NCBI RefSeq assembly: GCF_047495875.1
Contig: NC_092472.1
Span: 3,356,349-3,420,348 of the forward strand
Direction of reading: 5' to 3'
DNA: 64,000 bases
Source of the DNA: Pithys albifrons albifrons
Lineage: Eukaryota; Chordata; Aves; Passeriformes; Thamnophilidae
Shown: piece by piece, positions 1 to 9,254 of the stretch
Layout of the letters: each line of letters begins with the position of its first letter
How positions within the stretch are numbered: the first letter of the stretch is position 1
Position numbers and translations under genes: made by a program
Notes under the pieces: model-generated
Databases searched by the model: none
Told to the model about the DNA's origin: nothing
What the model saw: only the letters and a program-made list of their open reading frames with translations

Positions 1-473
1 AACACATCTCAGACAAACACATTTTGAATTCAGGAAAGAACAAGCACTGTGCTCATGATATTGTGACGCAGCATTCCCAACTTCCTCACTTTCCTGATCT
101 GGGAAAAGGTCTTTGTGCATTTCAGGAAGGATGAGATTTTTCTGCCTAAAACTGCCATTCCATTACAGCACAGAATAAAGGTCCACTGTCTTGTCTGACA
201 GCAGGAGAGACAAGAGCTTAGCTGGGAGAGCTAGCCCACACATAAAGCCTCTCAGAAATGGCCTATAATGGAATTGAAACATACCAATGTCTGTGTGAGA
301 GAGCTTAGGTTCCCTTTATTCTGTTTGCTTGGTGGTTTTAGGGGAACACAAAAATTCCTCAACTTAAAAGTTCCAAGAAACTGGTTATGCCAGCAGAAAA
401 TATGCATTTACTCTGCAGGAAACATGGCCAGAGGCTGTAGCCTGGATCCCTTTCTACCACAAGCATGATAACT
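1..473 (-). other. Orphan 3' flank of a missing protocadherin unit
   Basis: This segment aligns with the 3' flanks of genes A (about 950-1390) and B (about 5500-5965): shared landmarks include the CAGGAAAGAACAAGC segment, TTACAGCACAGAATAAA, GACAAGAGCTTAGCTGG and AAACTGGTTATGCC. At about 465-473, close to where the stop codon should follow, it runs straight into the start of the next 3' flank. The coding exon and promoter of this unit are therefore absent. Confidence 0.65.
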
Positions 474-1406
474 GAAATCAGGAAGAACAGTGAGGAAATC
501 ATACTTATTGAACATTTCACAGGTTCATCTTGATTCCACCTTCAGAAAATGCTCTTTCAAGGACACGTGGAATTTTCATACAATTCACCCAAAGATAATG
601 AATATGTTTTTACAACTCTATATGGTTACAATCTGCCTCAACATTGTTTATTCAGATGTATTCCCAAGGCAACCCCAAAGAGACAGAACTCCCATCAATA
701 TGGATAAAGGAAGGATGTTGACGTGCATTTTGCTGCTTTGCTCTGCCCTGGAGAAGATGTGACCTCTGTACTCAAAGGGTCAAAATACTCTTCTTGCCTG
801 CTGAGCTGAAATTGCCTGCATTGCAATATCCCAGTGGGAGGAACTCCCTGCTTCACCAGGCAGCACTAGTGCAGCATATGCAGACACCCAATGGATGTAT
901 GTACAGACAGACCAACTAGAAGGCATAACACTCAGCGGCCACATGTCTGAGACAGAGACTTCCAGCATCCAGGAAAGAAAGAGCCAGATTCTAGGACCAC
1001 AGTACTCACAATTCCCTTCCTTTCCAGATCCACAAAATCACCTAAATGCATTTCAGCAAGAGTGTGATTTCTCTACCCGACTGTGCCATTTTGTTTCAGC
1101 AGGAAATAAGAGATCCATGGCCTTGCTTGACAGAAGCTTCTGGGTAGGCTTGGACCTAAGGCCATACTTAAAAGATACTAGAAATGGTCATTATAAAGTT
1201 GAATCCTCTCTTTTCTTTCTTTGCTTATTTCTTTCTTTTTTTTTTCTTAAGTGGGAGAGAAATTTTCTTCTGACTTATAATTTGCAGGAAGTGGGTTATT
1301 CCAATTTTAATTAGAGATTTACTTAGGAGGAAACACAGCCAGAGGATGCAGCCTGCATTGTTTCCTATCACAAGGCATGAAAGCTTCTGTCTTAGCAGGC
1401 CCTGTG
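474..1406 (-). other. 3' flank and probable 3' UTR of gene A
   Basis: No independent gene is seen here. The sequence is the third member of the duplicated 3'-flank family. A coding-strand AATAAA (TTTATT on the plus strand) near 646 is a possible polyadenylation signal. A short pyrimidine-rich run lies near 1236-1250. Confidence 0.4.
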
Positions 1407-3848
1407 CTAGTTAAAAGAAAGACTGTTGAACTGCTCTGCAGAGACAGTCCCTGCATTGTCTGGTACCACATCCTCCGTGGTGACAGGGACACAAGGGAAA
1501 ACCTGTTCATCAGTGATGGCCCCGCCCATGGCACAGGGCTGTGGTGGCAGGCTGGGGAGGATAGGCTTGAGGAACTTGAACTCGCTGTTGCCCGAGCCCG
1601 TCGTGAGGCTGATCTCGTAGCAATAGCCGTGGGGCAGGGTCCCTGCAGCAGCTGCATCGGCCAGGCTGCTCGGCAAGTTGTCGGCACCATAAAGCACGTG
1701 CCCACCCTTCAGCTCCTTTCTCCTGCACACCTTGCGAGCGATGAAGGCTACTGTGGAGATGAGGAAGAGCAGGGAGACAAAGACCAAGGAAATGATTAAA
1801 TAGGTTGTCAGGGAGCCGCCCTCATCTTCTGTGGCCGGGCTGCTGTGCGGTTGGCGCATGTCTGAGAAGTCCTTGAGCAGGAGTGCATTCAGTGCTGCGG
1901 TGGCTGACAGTGGTGGCTGCCCGTTGTCTCTCACCAGCACGATGAGCTTCTGCTTGACGGTGTCTCTGTCTGTCACTGGCCTCCTCAGCCTCACTTCCCC
2001 ACTTTGGGCACCCACTGCAAACAGTCCAGGGTCGGTGGCCCTCAGCAGGTGGTAGGAGAGCCATGAGTTCTGTCCCGAGTCGGCATCGACAGCCACCACT
2101 TTGGTGATGAGATAACCCGCCTCAGCTGCCATGGGCACCAGCTCACTGGAGACTGGGCTGCTGTCCTGAGCTGGGTACAGCACCACCGGTGCATTGTCAT
2201 TCTCGTCCATCACCACAAGGCGGACGGTGACATTGGCTCTGAGGGGATGAGACCCCGCGTCAGAGGCACTCACTACGACCTCGGTCTGCCTCATCTTCTC
2301 GTAGTCTAGAGGTTTCAGCACAAAGACGTGCCCGTTCTCAGAGTTCACAGAGATGCAGGAGCACGAAGGCTGCTCTGTCGGTTGAACAGGTAACAGGGAA
2401 TAGGTCACCTTGGCATTGAGACCCACATCAGCATCTGCAGCACTGACAGCTCCAACGAGCACAGTGGGCACGTTGTTCTCACGCACATACATGGTGTAGG
2501 ACGTCTGGTTGAAGACAGGGGCATTGTCATTGACATCTGAAATATCCACGGTGAAGGTCTGGGTGGTTGTGAGAGGAGGGGACCCTGCATCTGCTGCTGT
2601 CACAGTGAGGATGTACTGAGCCGTCTCCTCCCGGTCCAGTGCACTCACAGTCACCAGCTCATAGTAATTCTTATAGGCTGGTCTGAGGGAGAAGAAGAGC
2701 TGATCTTCGAGGGCACAGGAGATCTTCCCATTGGCACCAGCATCCCTGTCCCTGACAGAAAAGAGGGCAACCACCGTCCCTGGCACAGAGTTCTCAGGGA
2801 GGGGACTGCTGAAGGAACTGACCACCAGCTCTGGTGCATTGTCATTCACATCCAACACCTCCACCAACACCTTGCAAATTGTTGAAAGACCACCACCATC
2901 TCTGGCTCTGACGTTGAACTCGTGCCTGTCTGCTGCCTCAAAGTCCAGAGGCTTTGTGAGTTTAATTTCACCACTCCTGGAGTCAATTGAGAATATCGAG
3001 CTGGTCTTACCCACTGTTTGGCTGAACTGATAGGAGATGTCAGCATTTACTCCGGCATCCCGATCAGTTGCCACCACACTCAGAACCACAGAGCCCTCTG
3101 GTACGTTTTCCAGAACCTGGACAACATATGTTTTCTGTGTGAAGACTGGAGCGTTGTCATTTACATCCAAAACGACAATGTGGACTTGGGTGGTCCCACG
3201 CCTAGGTGGGGAGCCCCCATCGACAGCAATGACACTGAAGTCTATCTCTGCCTGCTCCTCTCTGTCTAGAGGCTTTTCCAAAACCAATTCCACGTTTCTG
3301 TCATTCTCACTCTGACTGTCAAAAGAGGCACTAAAGTACTCATTCTCGGGAGTAATGCGGTATGCCTGGATACTGTTGCTGCCAATATCAAGGTCCTGAG
3401 CGACCTCCAGAGGGAAACGAGAGCCCGGCTCGCTCGTTTCTGGGATTTCAAAAGTGACTCGTTCCTCGGGGAAAACGGGCGAGTGGTCATTGACATCCTG
3501 CAGGACCACCTCGATACGAAAAAATTGCAGCGGGTTGGCCAGCAGCAGCTCGAACGGGAGCATGCAGGTCCCGGACTGCCCACACAGCTCCTCCCGGTCC
3601 AGCCTGTCGGCCACGACGAGACGGCCGGTGGCGCGGTCTAAGCGAAAATGCTGGCGGCCGTCCTCCGAGACCAGGCGGGCGCGGCGAGCCGAGAGCTGCG
3701 CCGGCGTCAGCCCCGCGTCCTGCGCCAGGTTGCCAACCAGGGAGCCGCTGTCCGCCTCCTCGGCTAGGGAGTAGCGGATGGGCTCGGAGCGAGCGTGGGG
3801 CAGGGAGAGGAAAGCAGAGAGACAAAGCACTTGCCTTGCGATCGCCAT
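1407..3848 (-). CDS. PCDHB: Protocadherin beta-type, single-exon gene (copy A)
   Basis: This intact 813-residue ORF encodes a clustered protocadherin, a neuronal surface protein that forms cis-dimers and mediates homophilic trans recognition. Visible features are a signal peptide (about 1-21), EC1 (22-126, with the clustered-protocadherin loop CGQSGTC at 89-95), EC2 (127-236), EC3 (237-341), EC4 (342-447), EC5 (448-557), EC6 (558-675), a membrane helix (681-703) and a short tail. Calcium-binding DVNDN/DENDN linkers and DRE or DYE motifs recur in each repeat. The tail carries the beta/gamma signature NSEFKFLKP (754-762). It ends at a stop codon with no splice donor before it, as in PCDHB genes. 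The start is the Met opening MAIARQ, directly before a hydrophobic signal peptide and at the same place in copy B. Family assignment is firm. Orthology to a particular numbered PCDHB gene cannot be assigned. Confidence 0.94.
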   Translation of the reverse strand: MAIARQVLCLSAFLSLPHARSEPIRYSLAEEADSGSLVGNLAQDAGLTPAQLSARRARLVSEDGRQHFRLDRATGRLVVADRLDREELCGQSGTCMLPFELLLANPLQFFRIEVVLQDVNDHSPVFPEERVTFEIPETSEPGSRFPLEVAQDLDIGSNSIQAYRITPENEYFSASFDSQSENDRNVELVLEKPLDREEQAEIDFSVIAVDGGSPPRRGTTQVHIVVLDVNDNAPVFTQKTYVVQVLENVPEGSVVLSVVATDRDAGVNADISYQFSQTVGKTSSIFSIDSRSGEIKLTKPLDFEAADRHEFNVRARDGGGLSTICKVLVEVLDVNDNAPELVVSSFSSPLPENSVPGTVVALFSVRDRDAGANGKISCALEDQLFFSLRPAYKNYYELVTVSALDREETAQYILTVTAADAGSPPLTTTQTFTVDISDVNDNAPVFNQTSYTMYVRENNVPTVLVGAVSAADADVGLNAKVTYSLLPVQPTEQPSCSCISVNSENGHVFVLKPLDYEKMRQTEVVVSASDAGSHPLRANVTVRLVVMDENDNAPVVLYPAQDSSPVSSELVPMAAEAGYLITKVVAVDADSGQNSWLSYHLLRATDPGLFAVGAQSGEVRLRRPVTDRDTVKQKLIVLVRDNGQPPLSATAALNALLLKDFSDMRQPHSSPATEDEGGSLTTYLIISLVFVSLLFLISTVAFIARKVCRRKELKGGHVLYGADNLPSSLADAAAAGTLPHGYCYEISLTTGSGNSEFKFLKPILPSLPPQPCAMGGAITDEQVFPCVPVTTEDVVPDNAGTVSAEQFNSLSFN

Positions 3849-4132
3849 GTCTTGGCCGTGTGAACCAGGCTCCTTCTCCCGGATCTCTGGCGTAGTCCTC
3901 CGGGAAAGAGGCGACGGACGGCTGCCTTCCTTCTCTCTGCAGGGGATCAGGCCGGCATAGCGTAGCGCAGCAGCCGTGGTCCGGGAGAGGATGGCAGGAG
4001 ACAGCGCTCGTTGTCGCTGTCACCTCCTCCCACTTCGGCTGTTCCCGGCTGCTCTGGGCTGGGCTTGTCTGGGTTTGGCTCGGCTGCCTCTCCTCCCGTA
4101 GCCTCTCGTCGGCGGCTCCTTATCCGAGACCA

Positions 4133-4142
4133 CCACCCAGCG
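4133..4142 (-). promoter_or_regulatory. Promoter box of copy A (CSE/CGCT-box candidate)
   Basis: The coding strand reads CGCTGGGTGG, 285 bp before the gene A start, inside a GC-rich, CpG-dense segment. The same decamer lies 274 bp before gene B and 176 bp before gene D. Clustered protocadherin promoters carry a conserved element with a CGCT core that overlaps a CTCF site about 200 bp upstream of the start codon. Extended by two bases, it matches 9 of 12 positions of the CTCF consensus in the direction of transcription. The identification is inferred from position and sharing. Confidence 0.55.
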
Positions 4143-4279
4143 GTGCGCGCTGGGACTGCGCCCGCCGCCGCCCTCTGCCCGCGCTGTCGCTCGCCCCGGC
4201 CCACGGACACGCGCGCACTCGCGCGGTACCGCCGCTGGATCTAGCGGGCACGTCCGGGAGGACGCTCGCATGGGGATGA

Positions 4280-5980
4280 ATGTGCTGGGAAGGGTGCTCT
4301 GAGATGCTGCGGCTTGATTCCAATGACAAGGGCGTCACTGGCACATGCACCGCGTCTCTCCCTTATCCCCGCTGCCCACAGCCCGCTCTGTGCTCGGCAA
4401 TCCAGTTCGTGCCCGTCGGGAAACGCGGTGGTTAAAGCAGCACGAGGGGTTTCCCACCGCACTGTGAAGCAGAGACTAAGCATGGAGGGACTGAGCCGCT
4501 CTCCCAAACACAGAAACCAGCCTTGAGCAGTGGCATTACTGTAGTAACAGCACGACCAAGGCACTGAACACACTCTATCGGCTGCATCTCCAAAGTCAAG
4601 ACATGCACCCACCAAACATTACCTCAGGCAAAGGACACACTGAGAAAAAAACCTCCCAGACTTCCTAAAAACATTGACAGTGCTTTCCCAGAAAGAACCA
4701 CTCTGCTAAGGCCTCTGGGTTCATATATGAAAAAGGGTGTTCTCTTTATTTCATTTCTAAGTATTATTTCAATTTTTACACTAATGGTATCCCGATCTAC
4801 AATGTTGCAGTTTATAACTTCAGAATTGCACAGCACATGGCTTTCTAAATATCCCGTGCATTACAGACACCATTCAAGCAATTGGTTACTATGGGTGGAG
4901 GGCAGTCCATCTGAAGAGGAATAGGCGGGAAAATGATGTTCAGAGAGGAAAAGGAGAAATGTCAAAAAGTAGAATCCAAATGTTCTAACAGAAATCCAGA
5001 AAATCATGCAGGGACACCTTCCCAATTCAGTTTCACTGAATTCAGGAACAACAATGCAGCAGATCCAAGTCAATGTCCTTTTCACAAGCCCAATTGGATT
5101 CTACCTTCAGAAAATGCCCCTTGAAGGACATGCGGAGTTTTCATGCAATGCACTCAAAGACAAAGAACGTGTTTTCACAACTCTGTAAAGCTGCAGTCTA
5201 CCCCAACACCATTTGTGCTGCTGTACTGCAAGGAGACAGAACACCCAACCCACTCTTACTGGCCAAGGGAAGATCGTATTGTGCATTATGCTGCTCTGCT
5301 CTGCCATACAGAAGATGAGACTGCTGTACTCAAAGCCTAAAAATAACCTTTTTGACTGCTGAGCTTGAATTTCCTGCACTGTAATGACTGAATGGAAGCA
5401 ACTCCGTACTTCACCAGGCACCACTCGTGAAGATTAGGAGACACACGGTGGTTGTATTGACTGACATAGTCACTAGAAATCAAAGCAAACAGAGTCCACA
5501 GATGGCAGTCAGGGACATCCAGATCCCAGGAAAGAACAAGCCCCATGCATACACACAGCCCTCCCAACCTCCTAATTTTCGTGAGCTGGAAAAGATCTTT
5601 ATGCATTTCAGCAAAGATCAGATTTTTCTGCCCAACTGTGCCATTGTGTTACAGCACAGAATAAATGGTCCACTGTGTTGTCTGACAGTAAGAGAGGTAA
5701 GAGCTTAGCTGGAAGTACTAACCCATTCTTAAAGTTTATCAGAAATGGCCATAAGGGAGCTGAAACATACGAATGTCTAAGTGAAAGAGCTTTCGTTCCC
5801 TTTAGTCTATTTCCTCGTTGCTTTTTAAGGAAACAAAAGCACTCCTGGACTTACAATTTCGAGGAAATTGGTTATGCCACTTCAAAATACAGAGTTACTC
5901 TGGAGGAACGATTGTGACACGGTGCAGCCTTAATTCCGTCTAGCACAAGGCATGGAGGCATGGCCTGCGCTAACACTGTC
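4280..5980 (-). other. Spacer between genes A and B
   Basis: The lower-coordinate part (4280-4620) is the 5' flank of gene A. The rest is the 3' flank and likely 3' UTR of gene B, with a coding-strand AATAAA near 4744-4749. I see no further gene. Confidence 0.4.
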
Positions 5981-8422
5981 CTAATTGAAAGAAATACTGT
6001 TGAACGGCTCTGCGGAAAGAGTCCCAGCATTGTCTGATGTCACATCGTCGGTAGAGGCAGGGACACAAGGGAAAACCTGTTCATCATTGGGAGCACCACC
6101 CATGGCACAGTGCTGTGGTGGCAGGCTGGGGAGGATGGGCTTGAGGAACTTGAACTCACTGTTGCCCGAGCCCGTCGTGAGGCTGACCTCGTAGCAATAG
6201 CCGTGGGGCAGGGTCCCTGCAGCAGCTGCATCGGCCAGGCTGCTCGGCAAGTTGTCAGCACCGTAAAGCACGTGCCCACCCTTCAGCTCCGTTCTCCTGT
6301 ACACCTTGCGGGCGATAAAGGCTACTGTGGAGATGAGGAAGAGCAGGGAGACAAAGACCAAGGAAATTATTAAATAGGTTGTCAGGGAGCCGCCCTCATC
6401 CTCTGTGGCCGGGCTGCTGTGCGGTTGGCGCATGTCTGAGAAGTCCTTGAGCAGCAGTGCATTCAGAGCTGCGGTGGCTGACAGTGGTGGCTGCCCGTTG
6501 TCTCTCACCAGCACGATGAGCTTCTGCTTGACGGTGTCTCTGTCTGTCACTGGCCTCCTCAGCCTCACTTCCCCACTTTGGGCACCCACTGCAAACAGTC
6601 CAGGGTCGGTGGCCCTCAGCAGGTGATAGGAGAGCCATGAGTTCTGTCCCGAGTCGGCATCGACAGCCACCACTTTGGTGATGAGATAACCCGCCTCAGC
6701 TGCCATGGGCACCAGCTCACTGGAGGCTGGGCTGCTGTCCTGGGCTGGGTACAGCACCACCGGTGCATTGTCATTCTCGTCCACCACCACAAGGTGGACG
6801 GTGACATTGGCTCTGAGGGGAGGAGACCCTGCGTCAGAGGCGCTAACTGTGACCTCGGTCTGCCTCATCTTCTCGTAGTCCAGAGGTTTCAGCACAAAGA
6901 CATGCCCGTTCTCAGAGTTCACAGAGATGCAGGAGCACGAAGGCTGCTCTGTCGGTTGAAAAGGTGACAGGGAATAGGTCACCTTGGCATTGAGACCCAC
7001 GTCAGCATCTGCAGCACTGACGGCTCCAACGAGCACGGTGGGGACATTGTTCTCACGCACATACATGGTGTAGGACGTTTGGTTGAAGACAGGGGCATTG
7101 TCATTGACATCTGAGATATCCACGGTGAAGGTGTGGGTGGCTGTGAGAGGAGGGGACCCTGCATCTGCTGCTGTCACAGTGAGGATGTACTGAGCCGTCT
7201 CCTCCCGGTCCAGTGCACTCACAGTCATCAGCTCATAGTAATTCTTATAGGCTGGTCTGAGGGAGAAGAAGAGCTGATCTTCGAGGGCACAGGAGATCTT
7301 CCCATTGGCACCAGCATCCCTGTCCCTGACAGAAAAGAGGGCAACCACCGTCCCGGGCAGTGAGTTCTCAGGGAGGGGATTGCTGAAGGAACTGACCACC
7401 AGCTCTGGTGCATTGTCATTCACATCCAACACCTTCACCAACACTTTGCAGATTGCTGAAAGACCACCACCGTCTGTGGCTCTCACACTGAGCTCATGAA
7501 TGTCTGTTGCCTCAAAGTCCAGAGGCTTTGTGAGTTTAATTTCACCAGTCTTAGAGTCAATTGAGAATGTTGAGTCGCTCTGATCCACTGTTTGGCTGAA
7601 CTGATAGGAGATGTCCCCATTAACTCCGGCATCCCTATCGTTCGCCAACACACTCAGAACCACAGAGCCCTCTGGTGCGTTTTCCAGAACCTGTATAACA
7701 TATGTTTTCTGTGTGAAGACTGGAGCGTTGTCATTTACATCTAGAACGACGATGTGGACTTGGGTGGTCCCACTCCTAGGTGGGGAGCCCCCATCGACAG
7801 AAATGACACTGAAATCTATCTCTGCCTGCTCCTCTCTGTCTAACGACTTTTCCAAAACCAATTCCACATTTCTGTCATTCTCACTCTGACTGTCAAAAGA
7901 GACACCAAAGTACTCGTTCTCGGGAGTAATGTGGTATGCCTGGATACTGTTGCTGCCAATATCAAGGTCCCGAGCAACCTCCAGAGGGAAATGAGAGCCC
8001 GGCTCGCTCGTTTCCGGAATATTAAAAGTGACTCGTTCTGCTGGAAAAACGGGCGAATGGTCATTGAGATCCTCCAGGACCACCTCGATACGAAAAAATT
8101 GCAGCGGGTTGGCCAGCAGCAGCTCGAACGGGAGCATGCAGGTCCCGGACTGCCCACACAGCTCCTCCCGGTCCAGCCTGTCGGCCACGACGAGACGGCC
8201 GGTGGCGCGGTCTAAGCGAAAATGCTGGCGGCCGTCCTCCGAGACCAGGCGGGCGCGGCGAGCCGAGAGCTGCGCCGGCGTCAGCCCTGCGTCCTGCGCC
8301 ACGTTGCCAACCAGGGAGCCGCTGTCCGCCTCCTCGGCTAGGGAATAGCGGATGGACTCGGAGTAAGCGTTGGGCAGGGAGAGGAAAGCAGAGAGACAAA
8401 GCACTTGCCTTGCGATCGCCAT
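5981..8422 (-). CDS. PCDHB: Protocadherin beta-type, single-exon gene (copy B)
   Basis: This intact 813-residue ORF is a close paralogue of copy A, and start and stop are both offset by exactly 4574 bp, so the coding regions have no net length change. Domain order and positions match: signal peptide 1-21, six EC repeats, membrane helix about 681-703, and a tail with NSEFKFLKP. EC1, EC6 and the membrane segment are nearly identical to A. Many of the substitutions fall in EC2-EC3 (for example GKTSS to DQSDS near residue 280), which hold part of the homophilic specificity surface. The reading frame stays open upstream to a Met at 8950, but the intervening sequence matches the GC-rich 5' UTR and promoter of A. 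The inner Met (MAIARQ) is therefore the better start. There is no splice donor at the 3' end, so it is a single-exon gene. Its promoter box lies 274 bp upstream. Confidence 0.94.
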   Translation of the reverse strand: MAIARQVLCLSAFLSLPNAYSESIRYSLAEEADSGSLVGNVAQDAGLTPAQLSARRARLVSEDGRQHFRLDRATGRLVVADRLDREELCGQSGTCMLPFELLLANPLQFFRIEVVLEDLNDHSPVFPAERVTFNIPETSEPGSHFPLEVARDLDIGSNSIQAYHITPENEYFGVSFDSQSENDRNVELVLEKSLDREEQAEIDFSVISVDGGSPPRSGTTQVHIVVLDVNDNAPVFTQKTYVIQVLENAPEGSVVLSVLANDRDAGVNGDISYQFSQTVDQSDSTFSIDSKTGEIKLTKPLDFEATDIHELSVRATDGGGLSAICKVLVKVLDVNDNAPELVVSSFSNPLPENSLPGTVVALFSVRDRDAGANGKISCALEDQLFFSLRPAYKNYYELMTVSALDREETAQYILTVTAADAGSPPLTATHTFTVDISDVNDNAPVFNQTSYTMYVRENNVPTVLVGAVSAADADVGLNAKVTYSLSPFQPTEQPSCSCISVNSENGHVFVLKPLDYEKMRQTEVTVSASDAGSPPLRANVTVHLVVVDENDNAPVVLYPAQDSSPASSELVPMAAEAGYLITKVVAVDADSGQNSWLSYHLLRATDPGLFAVGAQSGEVRLRRPVTDRDTVKQKLIVLVRDNGQPPLSATAALNALLLKDFSDMRQPHSSPATEDEGGSLTTYLIISLVFVSLLFLISTVAFIARKVYRRTELKGGHVLYGADNLPSSLADAAAAGTLPHGYCYEVSLTTGSGNSEFKFLKPILPSLPPQHCAMGGAPNDEQVFPCVPASTDDVTSDNAGTLSAEPFNSISFN

Positions 8423-8695
8423 GGCCAAGCGGCGGCTGCTGTGGCGGCTACCAGAGCCTTTCTCTCGGATCTGTCCAGTAGTCCCCCCAGAAAGCGGCGC
8501 GGCGGCGGCTGTCCTCTTTCCCGCTCTGTCAGAGTGTCGGGTCGCAGCACAGAGTGCTGCCGCGGTGGGCCGGGAGCGGACAGCAGAGGCACCGCTCTCT
8601 GCCGCTGGCACCTCCGCCCGGCTCGGCTGTTCTGAGCTAATCTGGGCTGCACTGGCTGGTCTGGGTCCAGCTCGTCGACGCCTTATCCGAGACCA

Positions 8696-8705
8696 CCACC
8701 CAGCG
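8696..8705 (-). promoter_or_regulatory. Promoter box of copy B (CSE/CGCT-box candidate)
   Basis: This is the same coding-strand decamer as in front of gene A, embedded in a block of about 50 bp (8681-8733) that is essentially identical to the corresponding block at gene A, although the 5' UTRs between box and ATG have diverged. That local conservation suggests selection or gene conversion of the promoter core. Confidence 0.55.
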
Positions 8706-9254
8706 GTGCGCGCTGGGACTGCGCCCGCCGCCGCTCGCTGCCCGCACTGCCGCTCGCTCCTGCCCACGGACACGCGCGCACACGCGTGGTGCCGCCGCTC
8801 GTCCGCGGACGCACCTGCGGCAAGCTGCTCGCACATCATACAGGGGAGACATATGCCGGGGATTAGCGATGGGAACCCTTGGGGAAGTGCGAGTTCACAG
8901 GCAGAGCCGGCAGCTACTCCGTGTCTGTCCCCGCTCTTCTCTGTCCACAACTCGCGGTTTGGCGAGCGCGCTCGTCCAGCGATAGGCGAGTCGGCGCCCT
9001 TCTAGAAACGCGTCTGTAAAAGGGACACAAGGCGTTTCACAGGGCAGCCTGGAGTGGGGGCTGAGCTGGGAGGGTCTGAGCCGCCTTCCCCGGTGGGAGA
9101 AACCGGCTCGATTCCTTCGTACGTCCAGCACGCCTGTAACAGCACAGAACGGCACTACAGCTAGGTGAGGAATTTAAGGCTGAGGGGGTGCATGGCGGGT
9201 GCATCCCAGTACAGTTCAGACATGGACGAGCCCGCCGACCGGCCAGTCCGGCGG

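Larger units (their letters stand above)
474..4620 (-). repeat. Tandem duplication unit 1 (gene A with flanks)
   Basis: Unit 1 comprises the 3' flank, gene A, its promoter and 5' flank. It is collinear with unit 2 at an offset of about 4.57 kb. Flank landmarks repeat in both: the CCTTCAGAAAATGC segment (near 539 and 5103), the stretch beginning AGAAATGG (near 1183 and 5740), and, upstream of the promoter, the segment with AGAAACCAGC against AGAAACCGGC (near 4510 and 9098). Flanks are clearly more diverged than the coding exons. Confidence 0.8.
5038..9155 (-). repeat. Tandem duplication unit 2 (gene B with flanks)
   Basis: This is the second, direct copy of the gene-plus-flank unit described for gene A. 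The coding exons are the same length and the promoter core is nearly identical, while the 3' flank has accumulated many substitutions and indels. High coding but lower flank similarity suggests an older duplication followed by gene conversion of the exons. Confidence 0.8.

Noticed and set aside
8423..8950. N-terminal extension of gene B by 176 residues
   Set aside because: It is open by chance in CpG-rich sequence, matches the 5' UTR/promoter of gene A, and would put the signal peptide far inside the protein.
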